Assembly (NCBI GenBank): GCA_021202845.1
Contig: JAJQCF010000007.1
Span: 22,847-86,846 of the forward strand
Length of the DNA: 64,000 nucleotides
DNA from: Oscillospiraceae bacterium
Lineage (GTDB): Bacteria > Bacillota > Clostridia > Oscillospirales > Oscillospiraceae
Reading direction: 5' to 3'
Shown here: positions 52,141 through 64,000 of the stretch, in pieces
Layout: each line of letters starts with the position of its first letter
How positions within the stretch are numbered: position 1 is the stretch's first letter
Notes under the pieces: model-generated
What the model saw: the letters and a program-made list of their open reading frames with translations, nothing else
What the model was told of the DNA's origin: nothing
The model's database searches: none
Made by a program: the position numbers and the translations under genes

Positions 52141-52198
52141 GTTTGAGCCGGGAGCGGCTTGGACACAAAACAGCACTATACGACAGGAGGAATGGAGC

Positions 52199-53911
52199 AT
52201 GAAGCTCAACGGTGCAAAAATTTTAATGGAATGTCTGCTGGAGCAGGGGGTGGATACCATCTTCGGCTACCCGGGCGGCACGATACTAAATGTATATGAC
52301 GAGCTTTACAGCTACGAGCAAAAGGGTCTTGTGCGCCATATCCTGACCGCGCACGAGCAGGGAGCCTGCCACGCGGCGGACGGCTACGCGCGCTCCACAG
52401 GCCGCGTGGGCGTGGCGTTCGCCACCTCCGGCCCGGGCGCGACGAACCTTGTGACCGGCATTGCCACGGCCTACATGGACTCCTCGCCGATAGTCTGCAT
52501 CACCTGCAACGTCACGCGCGCCTCGTTGGGCAAGGACTCGTTCCAAGAGGTTGACATAACAGGTGTAACAATGCCAATTACCAAGTGCAACTTCCTTGTG
52601 CGCAGTGTCGATGAGCTGGCGGACATAGTGCGCGAGGCGTTTGCCGTGGCGCGCTCCGGCCGCCCGGGACCCGTGCTGCTGGATATACCCAAGGACGTGA
52701 CGGCGGAGGAGACGGACTATGAGCCGCTCAGCCGCGGACAGCACGGCACCAGCGGCCGCCTCGGCGCGCTGATGAAGCGCTCCAGCCAGAACTTCAAGGC
52801 TCCCGAGCCCGACCACCGCGACATAGACAAGCTCGTGGAGTTTATCTACGCTTCCAAAAAGCCGCTGCTGATGTGCGGCGGCGGCGTTGTGCGCTCGCGC
52901 GCGGCGGCGGAGTTTGAGACGTTTGCCAACCGCATCGACGCGCCTGTCGCCATAACGCTCATGGGTGCGGGCGGCTTCCGCGGACGCAACAAGCTGACAA
53001 CGGGGCTTATCGGTATGCACGGCTCACAGGCCAGCAACATGGCCGTCGATGCCTGCGACTTGCTTATCGCCGTGGGCTGCCGCTTCTCCGACCGCGTCGC
53101 GCTCAAGCCCTCCAGCTTCGCGCAGAACGCAAAAATTGTGCAGATAGACATCGACCGCTCGGAAATAAACAAGAACGTCGATACCGACCACCACATCATC
53201 GGCGACGCCAAGAGAGTTTTGGAATTGCTCAACGAGCGCATGAGCCAGCTCGACCACAGCGAGTGGAAGGAGTATGTGTTCTCTTTCGCCACGGAAACGC
53301 AGTACGAGGAGAGCAAGGACCGCCTGACGCCGAGCCAAGTGCTGTCCAGCATTGCGCGTATGCTGCCGCAGGACACCATTGTCGCCACCGACGTCGGTCA
53401 GCATCAGATGTGGGCCATACAGCATTTCCACTTTGACTACCCCGGCCAGCTTTTGACCTCCGGCGGCTTCGGCACAATGGGCTTCGGTCTGGGCGCGGCC
53501 ATCGGTGCCAAGGCTGCGCACCCCGAAAAGTGCGTGCTGCACGTGACGGGCGACGGCAGCTTCCGCATGAACTGCAACGAGCTTGCCACGGAGCAGTATT
53601 ACGGACTGCCGGTAATCACCGTAATTTTCAACAACGGAACGCTGGGCATGGTGCGTCAGTGGCAGAGCCTCATTTACGAAAAGCGCTACTCCGAAACGAC
53701 CCTTGACCGCGCGCCGGACTTTGTGAAGCTGGCGGAGGCTTACGGGCTGAACGGCTACAGAGTGTCGCACGTTGACGAGTTCGAGGCGGCGCTTGCCGCG
53801 GCCAAGGACAGCGACCGCGGCACGGTTATAGACTGCGCCATAAACATGGACGAAATGGTGCGCCCGATGGTCGGCGGCGGCAGTCATATAACGGACTTCT
53901 TGGCGCTGTAA
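52199..53911 (+). CDS. ilvB: Acetolactate synthase large (catalytic) subunit
   Basis: ThDP-dependent enzyme making acetolactate or acetohydroxybutyrate, 570 residues. FGYPGGTILNVYD and the catalytic-glutamate block HEQGACHAADGYAR at the N-terminus, a central FAD-binding-like domain, and the ThDP motif VTGDGSFRMNCNELA ending IFNN. ATG at 52199 follows AGGAGG. First structural gene of the Val/Ile/Leu operon. Confidence 0.97.
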   Translation: MKLNGAKILMECLLEQGVDTIFGYPGGTILNVYDELYSYEQKGLVRHILTAHEQGACHAADGYARSTGRVGVAFATSGPGATNLVTGIATAYMDSSPIVCITCNVTRASLGKDSFQEVDITGVTMPITKCNFLVRSVDELADIVREAFAVARSGRPGPVLLDIPKDVTAEETDYEPLSRGQHGTSGRLGALMKRSSQNFKAPEPDHRDIDKLVEFIYASKKPLLMCGGGVVRSRAAAEFETFANRIDAPVAITLMGAGGFRGRNKLTTGLIGMHGSQASNMAVDACDLLIAVGCRFSDRVALKPSSFAQNAKIVQIDIDRSEINKNVDTDHHIIGDAKRVLELLNERMSQLDHSEWKEYVFSFATETQYEESKDRLTPSQVLSSIARMLPQDTIVATDVGQHQMWAIQHFHFDYPGQLLTSGGFGTMGFGLGAAIGAKAAHPEKCVLHVTGDGSFRMNCNELATEQYYGLPVITVIFNNGTLGMVRQWQSLIYEKRYSETTLDRAPDFVKLAEAYGLNGYRVSHVDEFEAALAAAKDSDRGTVIDCAINMDEMVRPMVGGGSHITDFLAL

Positions 53912-53958
53912 CCCCCGGCGGGGCTGAACGGTATTTTTACGGATACGGAGGTTTATAT

Positions 53959-55513
<1,555 letters not shown>

Positions 55514-55523
55514 GGCAATATTC

Positions 55524-55561
55524 AAGGCAATACCGCATTGGCAGCAGTGCGGTACTGCCTT
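55524..55561 (+). terminator. Hairpin between ilvC and ilvD
   Basis: AAGGCA-A-TACCGCA pairs with TGCGGTA-C-TGCCTT (13 bp, one mismatch), then TTAATTTC. U-poor, so probably partial termination or mRNA protection that raises ilvBNC above the distal genes. Confidence 0.6.
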
Positions 55562-55653
55562 AATTTCAATCAAAACCAATCGGACGCTTATTTAAGCTGA
55601 TTATTCAATTTATTTTTTGCAAATCTAATCTTAGAAGAAAGAGGAACTGACAT

Positions 55654-57315
55654 ATGCTTTCTGACCAGATAAAACTCGGCGTTGAGCGCGCGCCGAACAG
55701 GAGCCTTCTCTATGCTCTGGGGCTCACGGACGAGGAGCTTCGCCGCCCGCTTATCGGCGTAGTCAGCTCCTATAACGAGATAGTCCCCGGCCACATGGAC
55801 CTTGACAAAATCGCCGACGCGGTCAAGGCCGGAATACGCGCGGCGGGCGGCACTCCCATAATGTTCCCCGCCATAGCCGTCTGCGACGGCATTGCGATGG
55901 GTCATGTGGGCATGAAATACTCCCTCGTGACGCGCGACCTCATAGCCGACTCCACCGAGGCAATGGCTATAGCCCATCAGTTCGACGGACTGGTTATGAT
56001 ACCCAACTGCGACAAAAATGTGCCCGGCCTGCTCATGGCGGCGGCTCGGCTTAACATACCGGCAATTTTCTGCTCCGGCGGCCCCATGCTGGCTGGAAGA
56101 CTGCGCGACGGCCGCCGCACCTGCCTGAGCCATATGTTCGAGGCGGTGGGCAAGTATTACGCCGGAACGCTTGACGAGAGCGGCGTTGCGGAGTACGAGG
56201 AGCACGCCTGCCCCAGCTGCGGCTCCTGCTCAGGAATGTACACCGCCAACTCTATGAACTGCTTGACGGAGGCCATAGGCATGGCTCTGCCCGGCAACGG
56301 CACCATACCCGCGCCCTACTCCGCGAGACTGCGCTTTGCCAAGCTCACGGGTATGCAGATTATGGAGCTCGTCAAACGCAATATACGCCCGCGCGACATT
56401 ATGACCCCCGCCGCTTTCCACAACGCGGAGACCGTGGACATGGCTCTGGGCTGCTCCACAAACACCATGCTCCACCTGCCGGCCATTGCGCACGAGGCAG
56501 GCGTGGAAATTGACCTTGACGACGCCAACCGCATTTCCGCCGTTACGCCGAACCTCTGCCATCTGGCTCCGGCGGGCGACACGTTTATGGAGGACCTCGA
56601 CGGCGCGGGCGGCGTTGCGGCGGTGATGAAGGAGCTGACAAAGCGCGACCTCCTCGACACCACCGTCCTTACCTGCACCTGCAAGACGCTGGGCGAGAAC
56701 CTTGAGGGTGCGGAGAACCTTGACCCTGAGCTTATCCGCCCCATAGACAACCCCTATTCCGCAACGGGCGGCATAGCCGTGCTGCGCGGCAACTTGGCCG
56801 CGGACGGCTGCGTTGTCAAGCAGTCCGCCGTCGCGCCCGAGATGATGGTTCACTCCGGCCCCGCGCGCGTTTTCGACTCCGAGGAGGACGCCATTGCCGC
56901 AATTTACGCGCGCAAGATTAACCCCGGCGATGTTGTTGTCATCCGCTACGAGGGACCCAAGGGCGGCCCGGGTATGCGCGAGATGCTCAACCCCACCTCA
57001 GCCATTGTCGGCATGGGTCTGGGCGAGAGCGTGGCGCTCATTACGGACGGCCGCTTCTCCGGCGCTACCCGCGGCGCCTGCATAGGCCACATCAGCCCCG
57101 AGGCCGCCGCCGGCGGCACCATTGCGCTGGTGGAGGAGGGCGACGAGATTGCCATTGACATTCCGAACTGCAAGATAGAGCTGTGCGTACCTGACGACGA
57201 GCTAACTCGCCGCCGCGCCGCGTGGGTCTGCCCCGAGCCGAAGATAAAGACCGGCTATCTGGCGCGCTACGCCAAGTTAGTGACGAGCGCCGACAAGGGC
57301 GCCGTGCTCATGTGA
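55654..57315 (+). CDS. ilvD: Dihydroxy-acid dehydratase
   Basis: Iron-sulfur dehydratase, 553 residues, third common step of Val/Ile synthesis. Cluster-binding Cys in PNCDKN and [26 protein letters not shown] near the C-terminus is the active-site serine block. GAGGAA precedes the ATG. It stands 140 bases after ilvC. Confidence 0.97.
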   Translation: MLSDQIKLGVERAPNRSLLYALGLTDEELRRPLIGVVSSYNEIVPGHMDLDKIADAVKAGIRAAGGTPIMFPAIAVCDGIAMGHVGMKYSLVTRDLIADSTEAMAIAHQFDGLVMIPNCDKNVPGLLMAAARLNIPAIFCSGGPMLAGRLRDGRRTCLSHMFEAVGKYYAGTLDESGVAEYEEHACPSCGSCSGMYTANSMNCLTEAIGMALPGNGTIPAPYSARLRFAKLTGMQIMELVKRNIRPRDIMTPAAFHNAETVDMALGCSTNTMLHLPAIAHEAGVEIDLDDANRISAVTPNLCHLAPAGDTFMEDLDGAGGVAAVMKELTKRDLLDTTVLTCTCKTLGENLEGAENLDPELIRPIDNPYSATGGIAVLRGNLAADGCVVKQSAVAPEMMVHSGPARVFDSEEDAIAAIYARKINPGDVVVIRYEGPKGGPGMREMLNPTSAIVGMGLGESVALITDGRFSGATRGACIGHISPEAAAGGTIALVEEGDEIAIDIPNCKIELCVPDDELTRRRAAWVCPEPKIKTGYLARYAKLVTSADKGAVLM

Positions 57316-57351
57316 CACAGCATAAAAAATTTTTGAAGAAGGGAGAAGACC

Positions 57352-58899
57352 ATGAGTCAGGTAAAAATATTTGACACCACTCTGCGCGACGGCGAGCAGT
57401 CGCCGGGCTGCAGCATGAACCTGAAGGAAAAGCTGGAGGTTGCCAAGTGCCTTGAGCGCCTGAAGGTTGACATAATTGAAGCGGGATTTGCCATATCCAG
57501 CCCCGGCGACTTTGAATCCGTGAGCAAGGTCGCGGAAGTCATAAAAGACTGCACCGTGGCGTCGCTGGCGCGCGCGAACGTGCAGGACATTGACTGCGCA
57601 TGGGACGCCGTTAAGCACGCCGCCGACCCCAGAATACACCTTTTCATAGCCACAAGCCCCGTCCACATGGAATACAAGCTGAAAATGACGCCGGACGAGG
57701 TGCTGGAGGCAACCGCCGCAATGGTCGCCCACGCGCACAAATACTGCTCGAATATCGAGTTTTCCGCCGAGGACGCCACGCGCAGCGACCCCGAATTTCT
57801 GGTTAAGGTAGTCGAGACGGCCATCGCCAACGGCGCAACGGTCATAAACCTGCCGGACACCGTGGGCTACACCACGCCGGACGAAATGCGCGCGCTCATT
57901 GCCCAGATGATAGAGCGCGTGCCCAATGCGCACAAGGCGGAGTTCTCCGTACACTGCCACAACGACTTGGGCATGGCGACCGCCAACTCTCTGGCGGGCG
58001 TTATGGGCGGCGCGAGACAGATTGAGTGTACGATTAACGGCCTCGGCGAGCGCGCCGGCAACGCCTCTATGGAGGAGTGCGTTATGGCAATGCGCACCCG
58101 CCGCGACTGCTTTGAGGGTCTGGAAACGCGCATTGACACGACCCAGATTTACCGCGCGAGCAAGACCGTTTACAACATAATCGGCCAAACTCCGCCGCTG
58201 AACAAGCCCATTGTCGGCCGCAACGCCTTCCTGCACGAGGCGGGAATACACCAGCACGGCGTGCTGTGCAACAAAAAGACCTACGAAATCCTCACCCCCG
58301 AGGCCGTCGGCATACGCACGGACAATCTGGTGCTGGGCAAGCACTCCGGCAAGCACGCCCTTGAAAGCCGCTTGAAGCAGATGGGCTACGAACTGACGCC
58401 GGAGGAGCTCAAGAGCTGCTTTGACGAGTTCAAGGTGCTCTGCGACAAGAAAAAGGACGTCACCGACGACGACTTGGAGGCCATTGTCACCCACGCCAGC
58501 ACCGACAGCGCGGAGACGGGCGGCTATGAGCTTGACTGGTTCGCCGTCCACACCACAAACTTCACCACCGCCACGGCGACGGTTTCGCTGAAGCGCGGCG
58601 AGGAGAAATTTGAGCAGGTCAGCTTGGGCGACGGCCCGATTGACGCGGCGTTCAACGCCGTTGACCTCATAACAAAGCCTATGCAGCACACGTTTGAGCT
58701 TTACCGCATCAACTCCATTTCCAAGGGCAAGGATACGCTGGGCGAGGTCAGCGTGAAGCTGATGGCCGAGAGCCGCACATTCTCCGGCCGCGGACTTTCC
58801 ACGGACATTATCGAGGCGAGCATACTGGCATATGTGAGCGCCGTGAACAGGCTCCTCAGCTACACCGAGCGCCGCAAAAGGGAAGCGGAAAAGCAGTAA
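57352..58899 (+). CDS. leuA: 2-isopropylmalate synthase
   Basis: First committed leucine step, 515 residues. TIM barrel with [17 protein letters not shown], the [14 protein letters not shown] metal motif and [13 protein letters not shown], then a C-terminal LeuA regulatory domain (~390-500) for leucine inhibition. GGGAGAAG precedes the ATG. Citramalate and homocitrate synthases are alternatives for this family, but length and neighbours favour LeuA. Confidence 0.95.
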   Translation: MSQVKIFDTTLRDGEQSPGCSMNLKEKLEVAKCLERLKVDIIEAGFAISSPGDFESVSKVAEVIKDCTVASLARANVQDIDCAWDAVKHAADPRIHLFIATSPVHMEYKLKMTPDEVLEATAAMVAHAHKYCSNIEFSAEDATRSDPEFLVKVVETAIANGATVINLPDTVGYTTPDEMRALIAQMIERVPNAHKAEFSVHCHNDLGMATANSLAGVMGGARQIECTINGLGERAGNASMEECVMAMRTRRDCFEGLETRIDTTQIYRASKTVYNIIGQTPPLNKPIVGRNAFLHEAGIHQHGVLCNKKTYEILTPEAVGIRTDNLVLGKHSGKHALESRLKQMGYELTPEELKSCFDEFKVLCDKKKDVTDDDLEAIVTHASTDSAETGGYELDWFAVHTTNFTTATATVSLKRGEEKFEQVSLGDGPIDAAFNAVDLITKPMQHTFELYRINSISKGKDTLGEVSVKLMAESRTFSGRGLSTDIIEASILAYVSAVNRLLSYTERRKREAEKQ

Positions 58900-58940
58900 C
58901 ACAAATCCAAGCGTTACCGCAATATGGAGGTTATGAAAAA

Positions 58941-60200
58941 ATGGGAATGACAATGACCCAGAAAATTTTGGCCGCTCACGCCGGACTGCCGAGCGTGAAG
59001 GCCGGAGATTTGATAGAAGCCAAGTTAGACCTTGTGCTGGGCAACGACGTTACAACGCCCGTGGCCGTCGGCGTATTTGACAAGGCCGGCTTTACCAAGG
59101 TATTTGACCCCGAGCGCATAGCCATTGTGCTCGACCACTACACGCCCTGCAAGGACATAAAGTCCGCCGAGCTGTGCCACACCGCGCGCGAGTTTGCCCG
59201 CCGCTTTGGAATAACGCATTTCTACGACGTGGGCACCGTGGGCATAGAACACGCGCTGCTGCCGGAAAAGGGCCTCGTCGGCCCCGGCGACATGGTTATC
59301 GGCGCGGACTCCCACACCTGCACCTACGGCGCGCTGGGCGCTTTCTCCACCGGCGTAGGCTCCACCGACATGGCCGCGGGAATGGCCGCGGGGGAGAACT
59401 GGTTCAAGGTTCCGCCCGCAATCAAGGTCACTCTCAAGGGCAAGTTCCGGCCCCACGTCAGCGGCAAGGACGTTATTTTGCACCTTATCGGACTTATAGG
59501 CGTGGACGGCGCGCTGTATAAATCTCTTGAGTTCACGGGCGAGGGCGTAGCAGAGCTTGGCATGGACGACCGCTTCACCATTGCCAACATGGCGATTGAG
59601 GCGGGCGCGAAAAACGGCATATTCCCCGTGGACGAAAAGACGCTGGAGTATATCCAAGGCCGGGTGCAGCGCGGCTACACCGTCTACGAGGCGGACGCCG
59701 ACGCGGAGTACGAGCGCGAGGTTGTCATCGACCTCAGCGAGCTGAAGCCCACCGTCAGCCTGCCGCACCTGCCGTCCAACACCAAGACCGTGGACGAGGT
59801 CAAGGGTATGCCCATTCAGCAGGTTGTCATCGGCTCGTGTACCAACGGACGCATAAGCGATATGCGCACCGCCGCCGCCGTGCTCAAGGGGCGCAAAGTG
59901 GCCGACGGCGTGCGCTGCATAGTGATACCCGCGACGCAGCAGGTCTATCTGGACTGCGTGAGCGAGGGGCTGGCGGAAATATTCATTAACGCCGGCTGCG
60001 CCCTCTCCACGCCGACCTGCGGACCGTGCCTCGGCGGACACATGGGCTGCATGTGTGCCGGAGAGCGCGCCGTGGCCACCACCAACCGCAACTTCGTAGG
60101 CCGCATGGGTCATGTCAAGAGCGAGGTCATTTTGGCCAACCCCGCGGTGGCGGCGGCCTCGGCAGTGGCCGGCTGCATAGCCACGCCCGACGATATATGA
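58941..60200 (+). CDS. leuC: 3-isopropylmalate dehydratase large subunit
   Basis: Aconitase-family subunit with a [4Fe-4S] cluster, 419 residues, the shorter archaeal/clostridial form. Ligand motifs: [23 protein letters not shown] and [18 protein letters not shown] precedes the ATG. leuD follows after 16 bases. Confidence 0.96.
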   Translation: MGMTMTQKILAAHAGLPSVKAGDLIEAKLDLVLGNDVTTPVAVGVFDKAGFTKVFDPERIAIVLDHYTPCKDIKSAELCHTAREFARRFGITHFYDVGTVGIEHALLPEKGLVGPGDMVIGADSHTCTYGALGAFSTGVGSTDMAAGMAAGENWFKVPPAIKVTLKGKFRPHVSGKDVILHLIGLIGVDGALYKSLEFTGEGVAELGMDDRFTIANMAIEAGAKNGIFPVDEKTLEYIQGRVQRGYTVYEADADAEYEREVVIDLSELKPTVSLPHLPSNTKTVDEVKGMPIQQVVIGSCTNGRISDMRTAAAVLKGRKVADGVRCIVIPATQQVYLDCVSEGLAEIFINAGCALSTPTCGPCLGGHMGCMCAGERAVATTNRNFVGRMGHVKSEVILANPAVAAASAVAGCIATPDDI

Positions 60201-60216
60201 CGAGGAGGCAACAGAA

Positions 60217-60714
60217 ATGGTAACAGGAAAAGCGTTCAAATACGGCGACAATGTTGACACCGACGTAATTATCCCCGCCCGCTACCTCAACGAGCCGGAA
60301 CCCGCGGCGCTGGCAAAGCACTGCATGGAGGACATCGACCCCGAGTTCGCGGCCAAGGTGAGCGCCGGAGATATAATAGTCGGCGGCGCCAACTTCGGCT
60401 GCGGCTCCTCGCGCGAGCACGCGCCAATAGCCATTCGCGCCAGCGGCGTGAGCTGCGTCATTGCGGAGAGCTTCGCGCGCATATTCTACCGCAACTCCAT
60501 AAATATCGGCTTCCCCATAATGGAGTGCCCCGAGGCTGCCGCCGCCATAAAGACGGGCGACAGCGTGAGTGTGGACTTTGCCACCGGCGTCATCTGCGAC
60601 AACACCACCGGCCAAAAGTTTCAGGCCGCGGCATTCCCCGCATTTATAAACCGCATTATAGACCATGACGGCCTTCTGCCCTATCTCAAGGCGCGTCAGG
60701 ACGCACAGGAGTGA
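60217..60714 (+). CDS. leuD: 3-isopropylmalate dehydratase small subunit
   Basis: Swivelling-domain partner of LeuC, 165 residues, matching the short LeuC form. [14 protein letters not shown] and [17 protein letters not shown] are the substrate-binding motifs. AGGAGG precedes the ATG. Confidence 0.96.
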   Translation: MVTGKAFKYGDNVDTDVIIPARYLNEPEPAALAKHCMEDIDPEFAAKVSAGDIIVGGANFGCGSSREHAPIAIRASGVSCVIAESFARIFYRNSINIGFPIMECPEAAAAIKTGDSVSVDFATGVICDNTTGQKFQAAAFPAFINRIIDHDGLLPYLKARQDAQE

Positions 60715-60722
60715 TTAAGAAA

Positions 60723-61802
60723 ATGGGAACATACAACATTGCGCTCGTAAAGGGCGACGGCATAGGACCCGAAATTGTTGACAGCGCCGTAGAAATTTTG
60801 AACGCCATAGGCAAGAAGTTCGGCCACACCTTCAACTTCACGCCCTATTTGGCGGGCGGCGCGGCCATAGACGCGACCGGCAAGCCCCTGCCTCAGGAGA
60901 CGGTTGACGGATGTCTTGCCAGCGACAGCGTTCTGCTGGGCGCTGTGGGCGGCCCCAAGTGGGACACGCTCCCCGCTGATATTCGCCCCGAAAAGGCGCT
61001 GCTGGGTCTGCGCAAGGCTATGGGTCTTTACACCAACCTGCGCCCCAGCCGCCTCTACCCCGCGCTGAAGGCCGAATGCCCTCTGCGTCCGGATTTGGTG
61101 GAAAACGGCTACGATTTGCTCATAGTCCGCGAGCTGACAGGCGGAATTTACTTCGGTGACCGCGGCCGCCGCGAGGGACAGTACGGCCCCGAGGCGTGGG
61201 ACACGGAGGCTTACTCCGTCATGGAGATTGAGCGCATTGCCCGCGCCGCCTTCGACGCCGCCCGCAAGCGCCGCAAGAGCGTTATTTCCATCGACAAGGC
61301 CAACGTCTTGGAGACCTCCCGCCTCTGGCGCGAGGTGGTACACCGCATTGCCGAGGAGGAGTACCCCGACGTTGAGTGCAGCGATATGCTTGTGGATAAC
61401 GCCGCCATGCAGCTTGTCAAGAACCCCGGACAGTTCGACGTCATACTCACCAGCAATATGTTCGGCGACATTCTCTCCGACGAGGCCAGCCAGATTAGCG
61501 GCTCCATCGGTCTGCTCAGCTCCGCCTCGCTGGGCGCTACGCCGCGCGGAATGTATGAGCCCGCGCACGGCTCCGCGCCGGACATAGCCGGTCAGAACCT
61601 TGCCAACCCGATTGCCACCGTGCTCTCTGCCGCCATGATGCTGCGCTACAGCTTTGACCTCGGGGCAGAGGCCAACTGCATTGAAGCCGCCGTGGACGAC
61701 GTGCTGAACGCCGGAATCCGCACCGCGGACATTGTCGGCGCAAGCGGCGCTACGCCCATAGGCTGCACGGAAATGACCGCCGAGCTGCTGAAACGCATTT
61801 GA
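60723..61802 (+). CDS. leuB: 3-isopropylmalate dehydrogenase
   Basis: NAD-dependent oxidative decarboxylase, 359 residues. [18 protein letters not shown]-terminus, [13 protein letters not shown], and the C-terminal [14 protein letters not shown] and [13 protein letters not shown] blocks. The ATG at 60723 suits the AGGAG site; the GTG at 60711 touches it. Last biosynthetic gene of the operon. Confidence 0.96.
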   Translation: MGTYNIALVKGDGIGPEIVDSAVEILNAIGKKFGHTFNFTPYLAGGAAIDATGKPLPQETVDGCLASDSVLLGAVGGPKWDTLPADIRPEKALLGLRKAMGLYTNLRPSRLYPALKAECPLRPDLVENGYDLLIVRELTGGIYFGDRGRREGQYGPEAWDTEAYSVMEIERIARAAFDAARKRRKSVISIDKANVLETSRLWREVVHRIAEEEYPDVECSDMLVDNAAMQLVKNPGQFDVILTSNMFGDILSDEASQISGSIGLLSSASLGATPRGMYEPAHGSAPDIAGQNLANPIATVLSAAMMLRYSFDLGAEANCIEAAVDDVLNAGIRTADIVGASGATPIGCTEMTAELLKRI

Positions 61803-61807
61803 CGGAT

Positions 61808-63085
61808 ATGTATTCACTTATTTCACGGTTCCTAATTTATCGCGGAATCGCCGAGGACAGTTCAATGCAAAAGCTGTCCTCGGCTTTTCGCGCCCTGTAC
61901 TCCGGCGCTGCCCCCGCCGAGGTACGCGCCGAGGTCAACGGCGCGCTGGGCGGGATTATTGCGCTGGCGGAGGCGGAGGGCTTCAGCGGCAATGTCTGGC
62001 ACTGCTATATAGCGTGGCTGCTGGTTGGCGACGAAAACCCGTTTTCCCACTCCTGCGAGCGCCGCAGCGCCGCCCGCGGCACACTCACAGAGCTTGCGAG
62101 CGCGGACTTTGAAAACGTGCGCGCGCTGCTGCATTTTGACTTCTCCGAGCTGGAAAACTATACGCAGCAGAGCTTTTATCCTCTGCTGCGTGACTATACC
62201 CCAGCCGTGAAAACGCCGGTGGGGGAGGCGGTGAGCGCTCTGGCCAAGGCGCTCGGCGAGTGCGGCAGCGCCGAGGAGATTATGCGGCTGCTGTCCGAGC
62301 GCTACCGCTCCGACGGCGCGGGCGAGTTCGGCCTCTACACGGCCTTCCGCCTCGGCTCCGGCGCGCAGCTCATTCCCATTGTCAGCTTGGAGAGCGTCAC
62401 GCTGGACACTCTTGTCGGCTACGAGGTGCAGAAAGCGCAGATGCGCGAAAATATCGGCGCTTTTGCCGAGGGCAGACCGTTCAACAATATGCTGCTCTAC
62501 GGCGACGCGGGAACGGGCAAGTCCACCTCCATGAAAGCGCTGCTCAACGAGTATTCCGCCCGCGGCGTGCGCATGGTGGAGGTCTACAAGCGTCAGTTTG
62601 AGCTGCTCAGCGACCTGTTTGAAGCGCTCGCGGGGCGCAATTACCGCTTTATAATCTTCATGGATGACCTCTCGTTTGAGGAAAACGAGGTGGGCTACAA
62701 GCACCTGAAAGCCATAATGGAGGGTGGCGTCGGCTCAATGCCGGAAAACGTCATGCTCTGCGCCTCCTCCAACCGCAGGCACCTTGTGCGCGAGACATGG
62801 CGCGACAGGAACGACAGGGAGTTCGACGGCGACGTTCACCGCTCCGACACAATGGAGGAGCGCCTCAGCCTTGCCGAGCGCTTCGGCTGCCAAGTGTGCT
62901 TCAGCGACCCCAGCCGCGCGCAGTACCACGACATTGTGCTGACTCTGGCCGAGAGGGCGGGCATAAGCATGGACGCCGAGGCGCTGTGCAAGGCCGCCGA
63001 CGCATGGGAGCTGCGCCACGGCGGAGTCTCCGGCAGAACGGCGCGCCAGTTCATAAACCACCTGAGCGCCGCGCAGGACGAGTGA
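61808..63085 (+). CDS. DUF815 AAA-type ATP-binding protein
   Basis: P-loop ATPase of ~425 residues. Walker A YGDAGTGKSTSMKAL at about residue 235, Walker B-like FIIFMDDLSFE, and SSNRRHLVRETW downstream are typical of DUF815. Members are widespread and of unknown function. An in-frame TTG at 61799 overlaps the leuB stop (TTGA); the ATG at 61808 is used as the start, though the TTG is possible. It is transcribed with the leu genes, which may be convenience rather than function. Confidence 0.8.
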   Translation: MYSLISRFLIYRGIAEDSSMQKLSSAFRALYSGAAPAEVRAEVNGALGGIIALAEAEGFSGNVWHCYIAWLLVGDENPFSHSCERRSAARGTLTELASADFENVRALLHFDFSELENYTQQSFYPLLRDYTPAVKTPVGEAVSALAKALGECGSAEEIMRLLSERYRSDGAGEFGLYTAFRLGSGAQLIPIVSLESVTLDTLVGYEVQKAQMRENIGAFAEGRPFNNMLLYGDAGTGKSTSMKALLNEYSARGVRMVEVYKRQFELLSDLFEALAGRNYRFIIFMDDLSFEENEVGYKHLKAIMEGGVGSMPENVMLCASSNRRHLVRETWRDRNDREFDGDVHRSDTMEERLSLAERFGCQVCFSDPSRAQYHDIVLTLAERAGISMDAEALCKAADAWELRHGGVSGRTARQFINHLSAAQDE

Positions 63086-63167
63086 ATTTATACTCCGCGC
63101 CGCCATGAACCCCGTGCCCGAAAAGGGCGGCTTTACGGCGAACTCTATAAAGTAAGGCGATTTTTGA

Positions 63168-63983
63168 TTGGAATACTTTTGGTATATCGCAGCGGCGCTG
63201 GGGGCGGGGATTGGCACAGGCTTGGCCGGATTGTCTGCCGCGACCGTTATGGCGCCGATTCTGATTGTGCTCTGCCCTTCGTTCGCGGGTGAATACGGAG
63301 CGTATCAGGCAACGGCTATTGCGCTGGCGTCGGATATTCTCGGTTCGGCGGTGACTGCATCGGTATATGCGAAAAACAAAAAAATTGACCTAAAGCACGG
63401 CTGGATTATGCTGGTCTGCGTCATTGCTCTCAGCACGGCGGGCAGCTATGCGGCCTATATTGTGGGAAACGTGGCGCTGGGCGGCTTTACCCTTGTCCTC
63501 ACATTTTGCATTGGCGTCCGTTTTTTAGTCAAACCGAGCGCGTCTGGAACAAATTCGGACGACAGGACGGTACGGCTGGGTGTGAAGCAGATTATTGTCT
63601 CACTGTTTTTTGGCCTTACAATCGGCTTCGGCACAGGTTTCGTAGGAACCGGCGGCGGAATGATGATGCTTGTAGTCTTTACGGCTTTTTTAGGTTATGA
63701 CCAGAAAACCGCCGTCGGCACCAGCACCTTCATTATGACGTTTACAGCGCTGATTGGCTTTATCAGCCATTCCCTGTTCAATCCCGCTATCGTGCTGGAG
63801 CGCTGGAATGTTTTGGCGATTTGCATTATCACCGCCACCGCGGCGTCTCTTGTTTCCGCGCAGTTTGCCAACCGCGTAAGCAGCAAGACCGTCGGACGAG
63901 TTACCGGCGTGATATTGGTTGTCTTGGGCGCGGCTATGATTTTTCTTAAGGATACGCTGATTAAATCGAGCTTTTACGCATAG
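63168..63983 (+). CDS. TauE/SafE-family (TSUP) membrane permease
   Basis: Membrane protein of 271 residues with about eight helices arranged as two related halves. GAGIGTGLAGLSAATVMAP and GFGTGFVGTGGGMMML are the paired conserved motifs. The family exports or takes up sulfite, sulfoacetate and other small anions; the substrate is not told by sequence. The start is a TTG preceded by AAGG at 10 bases. It is 82 bases after the DUF815 gene. Confidence 0.85.
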   Translation: MEYFWYIAAALGAGIGTGLAGLSAATVMAPILIVLCPSFAGEYGAYQATAIALASDILGSAVTASVYAKNKKIDLKHGWIMLVCVIALSTAGSYAAYIVGNVALGGFTLVLTFCIGVRFLVKPSASGTNSDDRTVRLGVKQIIVSLFFGLTIGFGTGFVGTGGGMMMLVVFTAFLGYDQKTAVGTSTFIMTFTALIGFISHSLFNPAIVLERWNVLAICIITATAASLVSAQFANRVSSKTVGRVTGVILVVLGAAMIFLKDTLIKSSFYA

Positions 63984-64000
63984 TTCACCCAAATCCACCT

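Noticed and set aside
51880..52198. T-box riboswitch upstream of ilvB
   Set aside because: No AGGGTGGNACCGCG-type T-box sequence is found; the leader peptide and its complement to the terminator explain the region better.

Overview
The window is chromosomal DNA from a GC-rich, endospore-forming Firmicute of the class Clostridia, most like the Oscillospirales. Four things point there: a complete spoIIIAA-AH operon, a ctsR-mcsA-clpC heat-shock operon with CtsR boxes, strong AGGAGG-type ribosome binding sites with frequent TTG/GTG starts, and a Clostridia-style mraZ-led division/cell-wall cluster. No transposase, phage gene, CRISPR array, rRNA or tRNA was recognised. This is ordinary backbone sequence, and its interest lies mainly in regulation.

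Layout. 1-3.7 kb: the 3' part of a VanW-family envelope protein, then metG. 3.7-5.5 kb: a decayed minus-strand ORF, then marR with its own operator palindrome and a YczE-like membrane protein. 5.5-10.0 kb: spoIIIAA-AB-AC-AD-AE-AF-AG-AH, mostly with overlapping start and stop codons. 10.0-12.0 kb (minus): rsmI (apparent CTG start), a TrmN6-like methyltransferase and a 2[4Fe-4S] ferredoxin. 12.2-16.0 kb: ctsR-mcsA-clpC behind a promoter with three CtsR operators; mcsB is missing. 16.1-18.9 kb: a Noc/ParB-like protein followed by a folded 3' RNA element, then a zinc-ribbon membrane protein with an NPCBM-like C-terminus. 19.0-24.2 kb: divergent aldehyde and alcohol dehydrogenases, and tandem LysR regulators that share an operator-like motif with them. 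24.2-27.7 kb (minus): alpha/beta hydrolase, flavodoxin-like protein, obgE, rpmA, rplU (no prp gene; L27 has no N-terminal extension). 27.8-41.3 kb (minus): mraZ-rsmH-ftsL-spoVD/ftsI-murE-mraY-ftsW-murG-murA-ftsQ-rsmE-rlmI-like, driven by a promoter with three MraZ repeats. 41.5-48.1 kb (minus): uvrC-rsmD-coaD-coiled-coil protein, HPr, a cysteine desulfurase/DUF3343 pair, and ispD-ispF. 48.3-51.9 kb: an OFA-type MFS transporter, ftsZ and a YihY protein. 51.9-63.1 kb: the branched-chain amino-acid operon ilvB-ilvN-ilvC-ilvD-leuA-leuC-leuD-leuB, with a DUF815 ATPase coupled to its end. 63.2-64.0 kb: a TauE/SafE-type permease.

How they work together. The largest blocks build the envelope and septum (mra/mur/fts, ftsZ), the forespore-mother cell channel (spoIIIA), and Val/Ile/Leu. 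The strongest hidden feature is upstream of ilvB. A consensus promoter is followed by an untracked 32-codon leader ORF in which 14 residues are Ile, Leu or Val, and then by a strong intrinsic terminator. The last codons of the leader contain 10 bases perfectly complementary to the terminator loop and 3' arm. This is the layout of a ribosome-mediated transcription attenuator, whereas T-box control is the usual mechanism for ilv/leu operons in this phylum.
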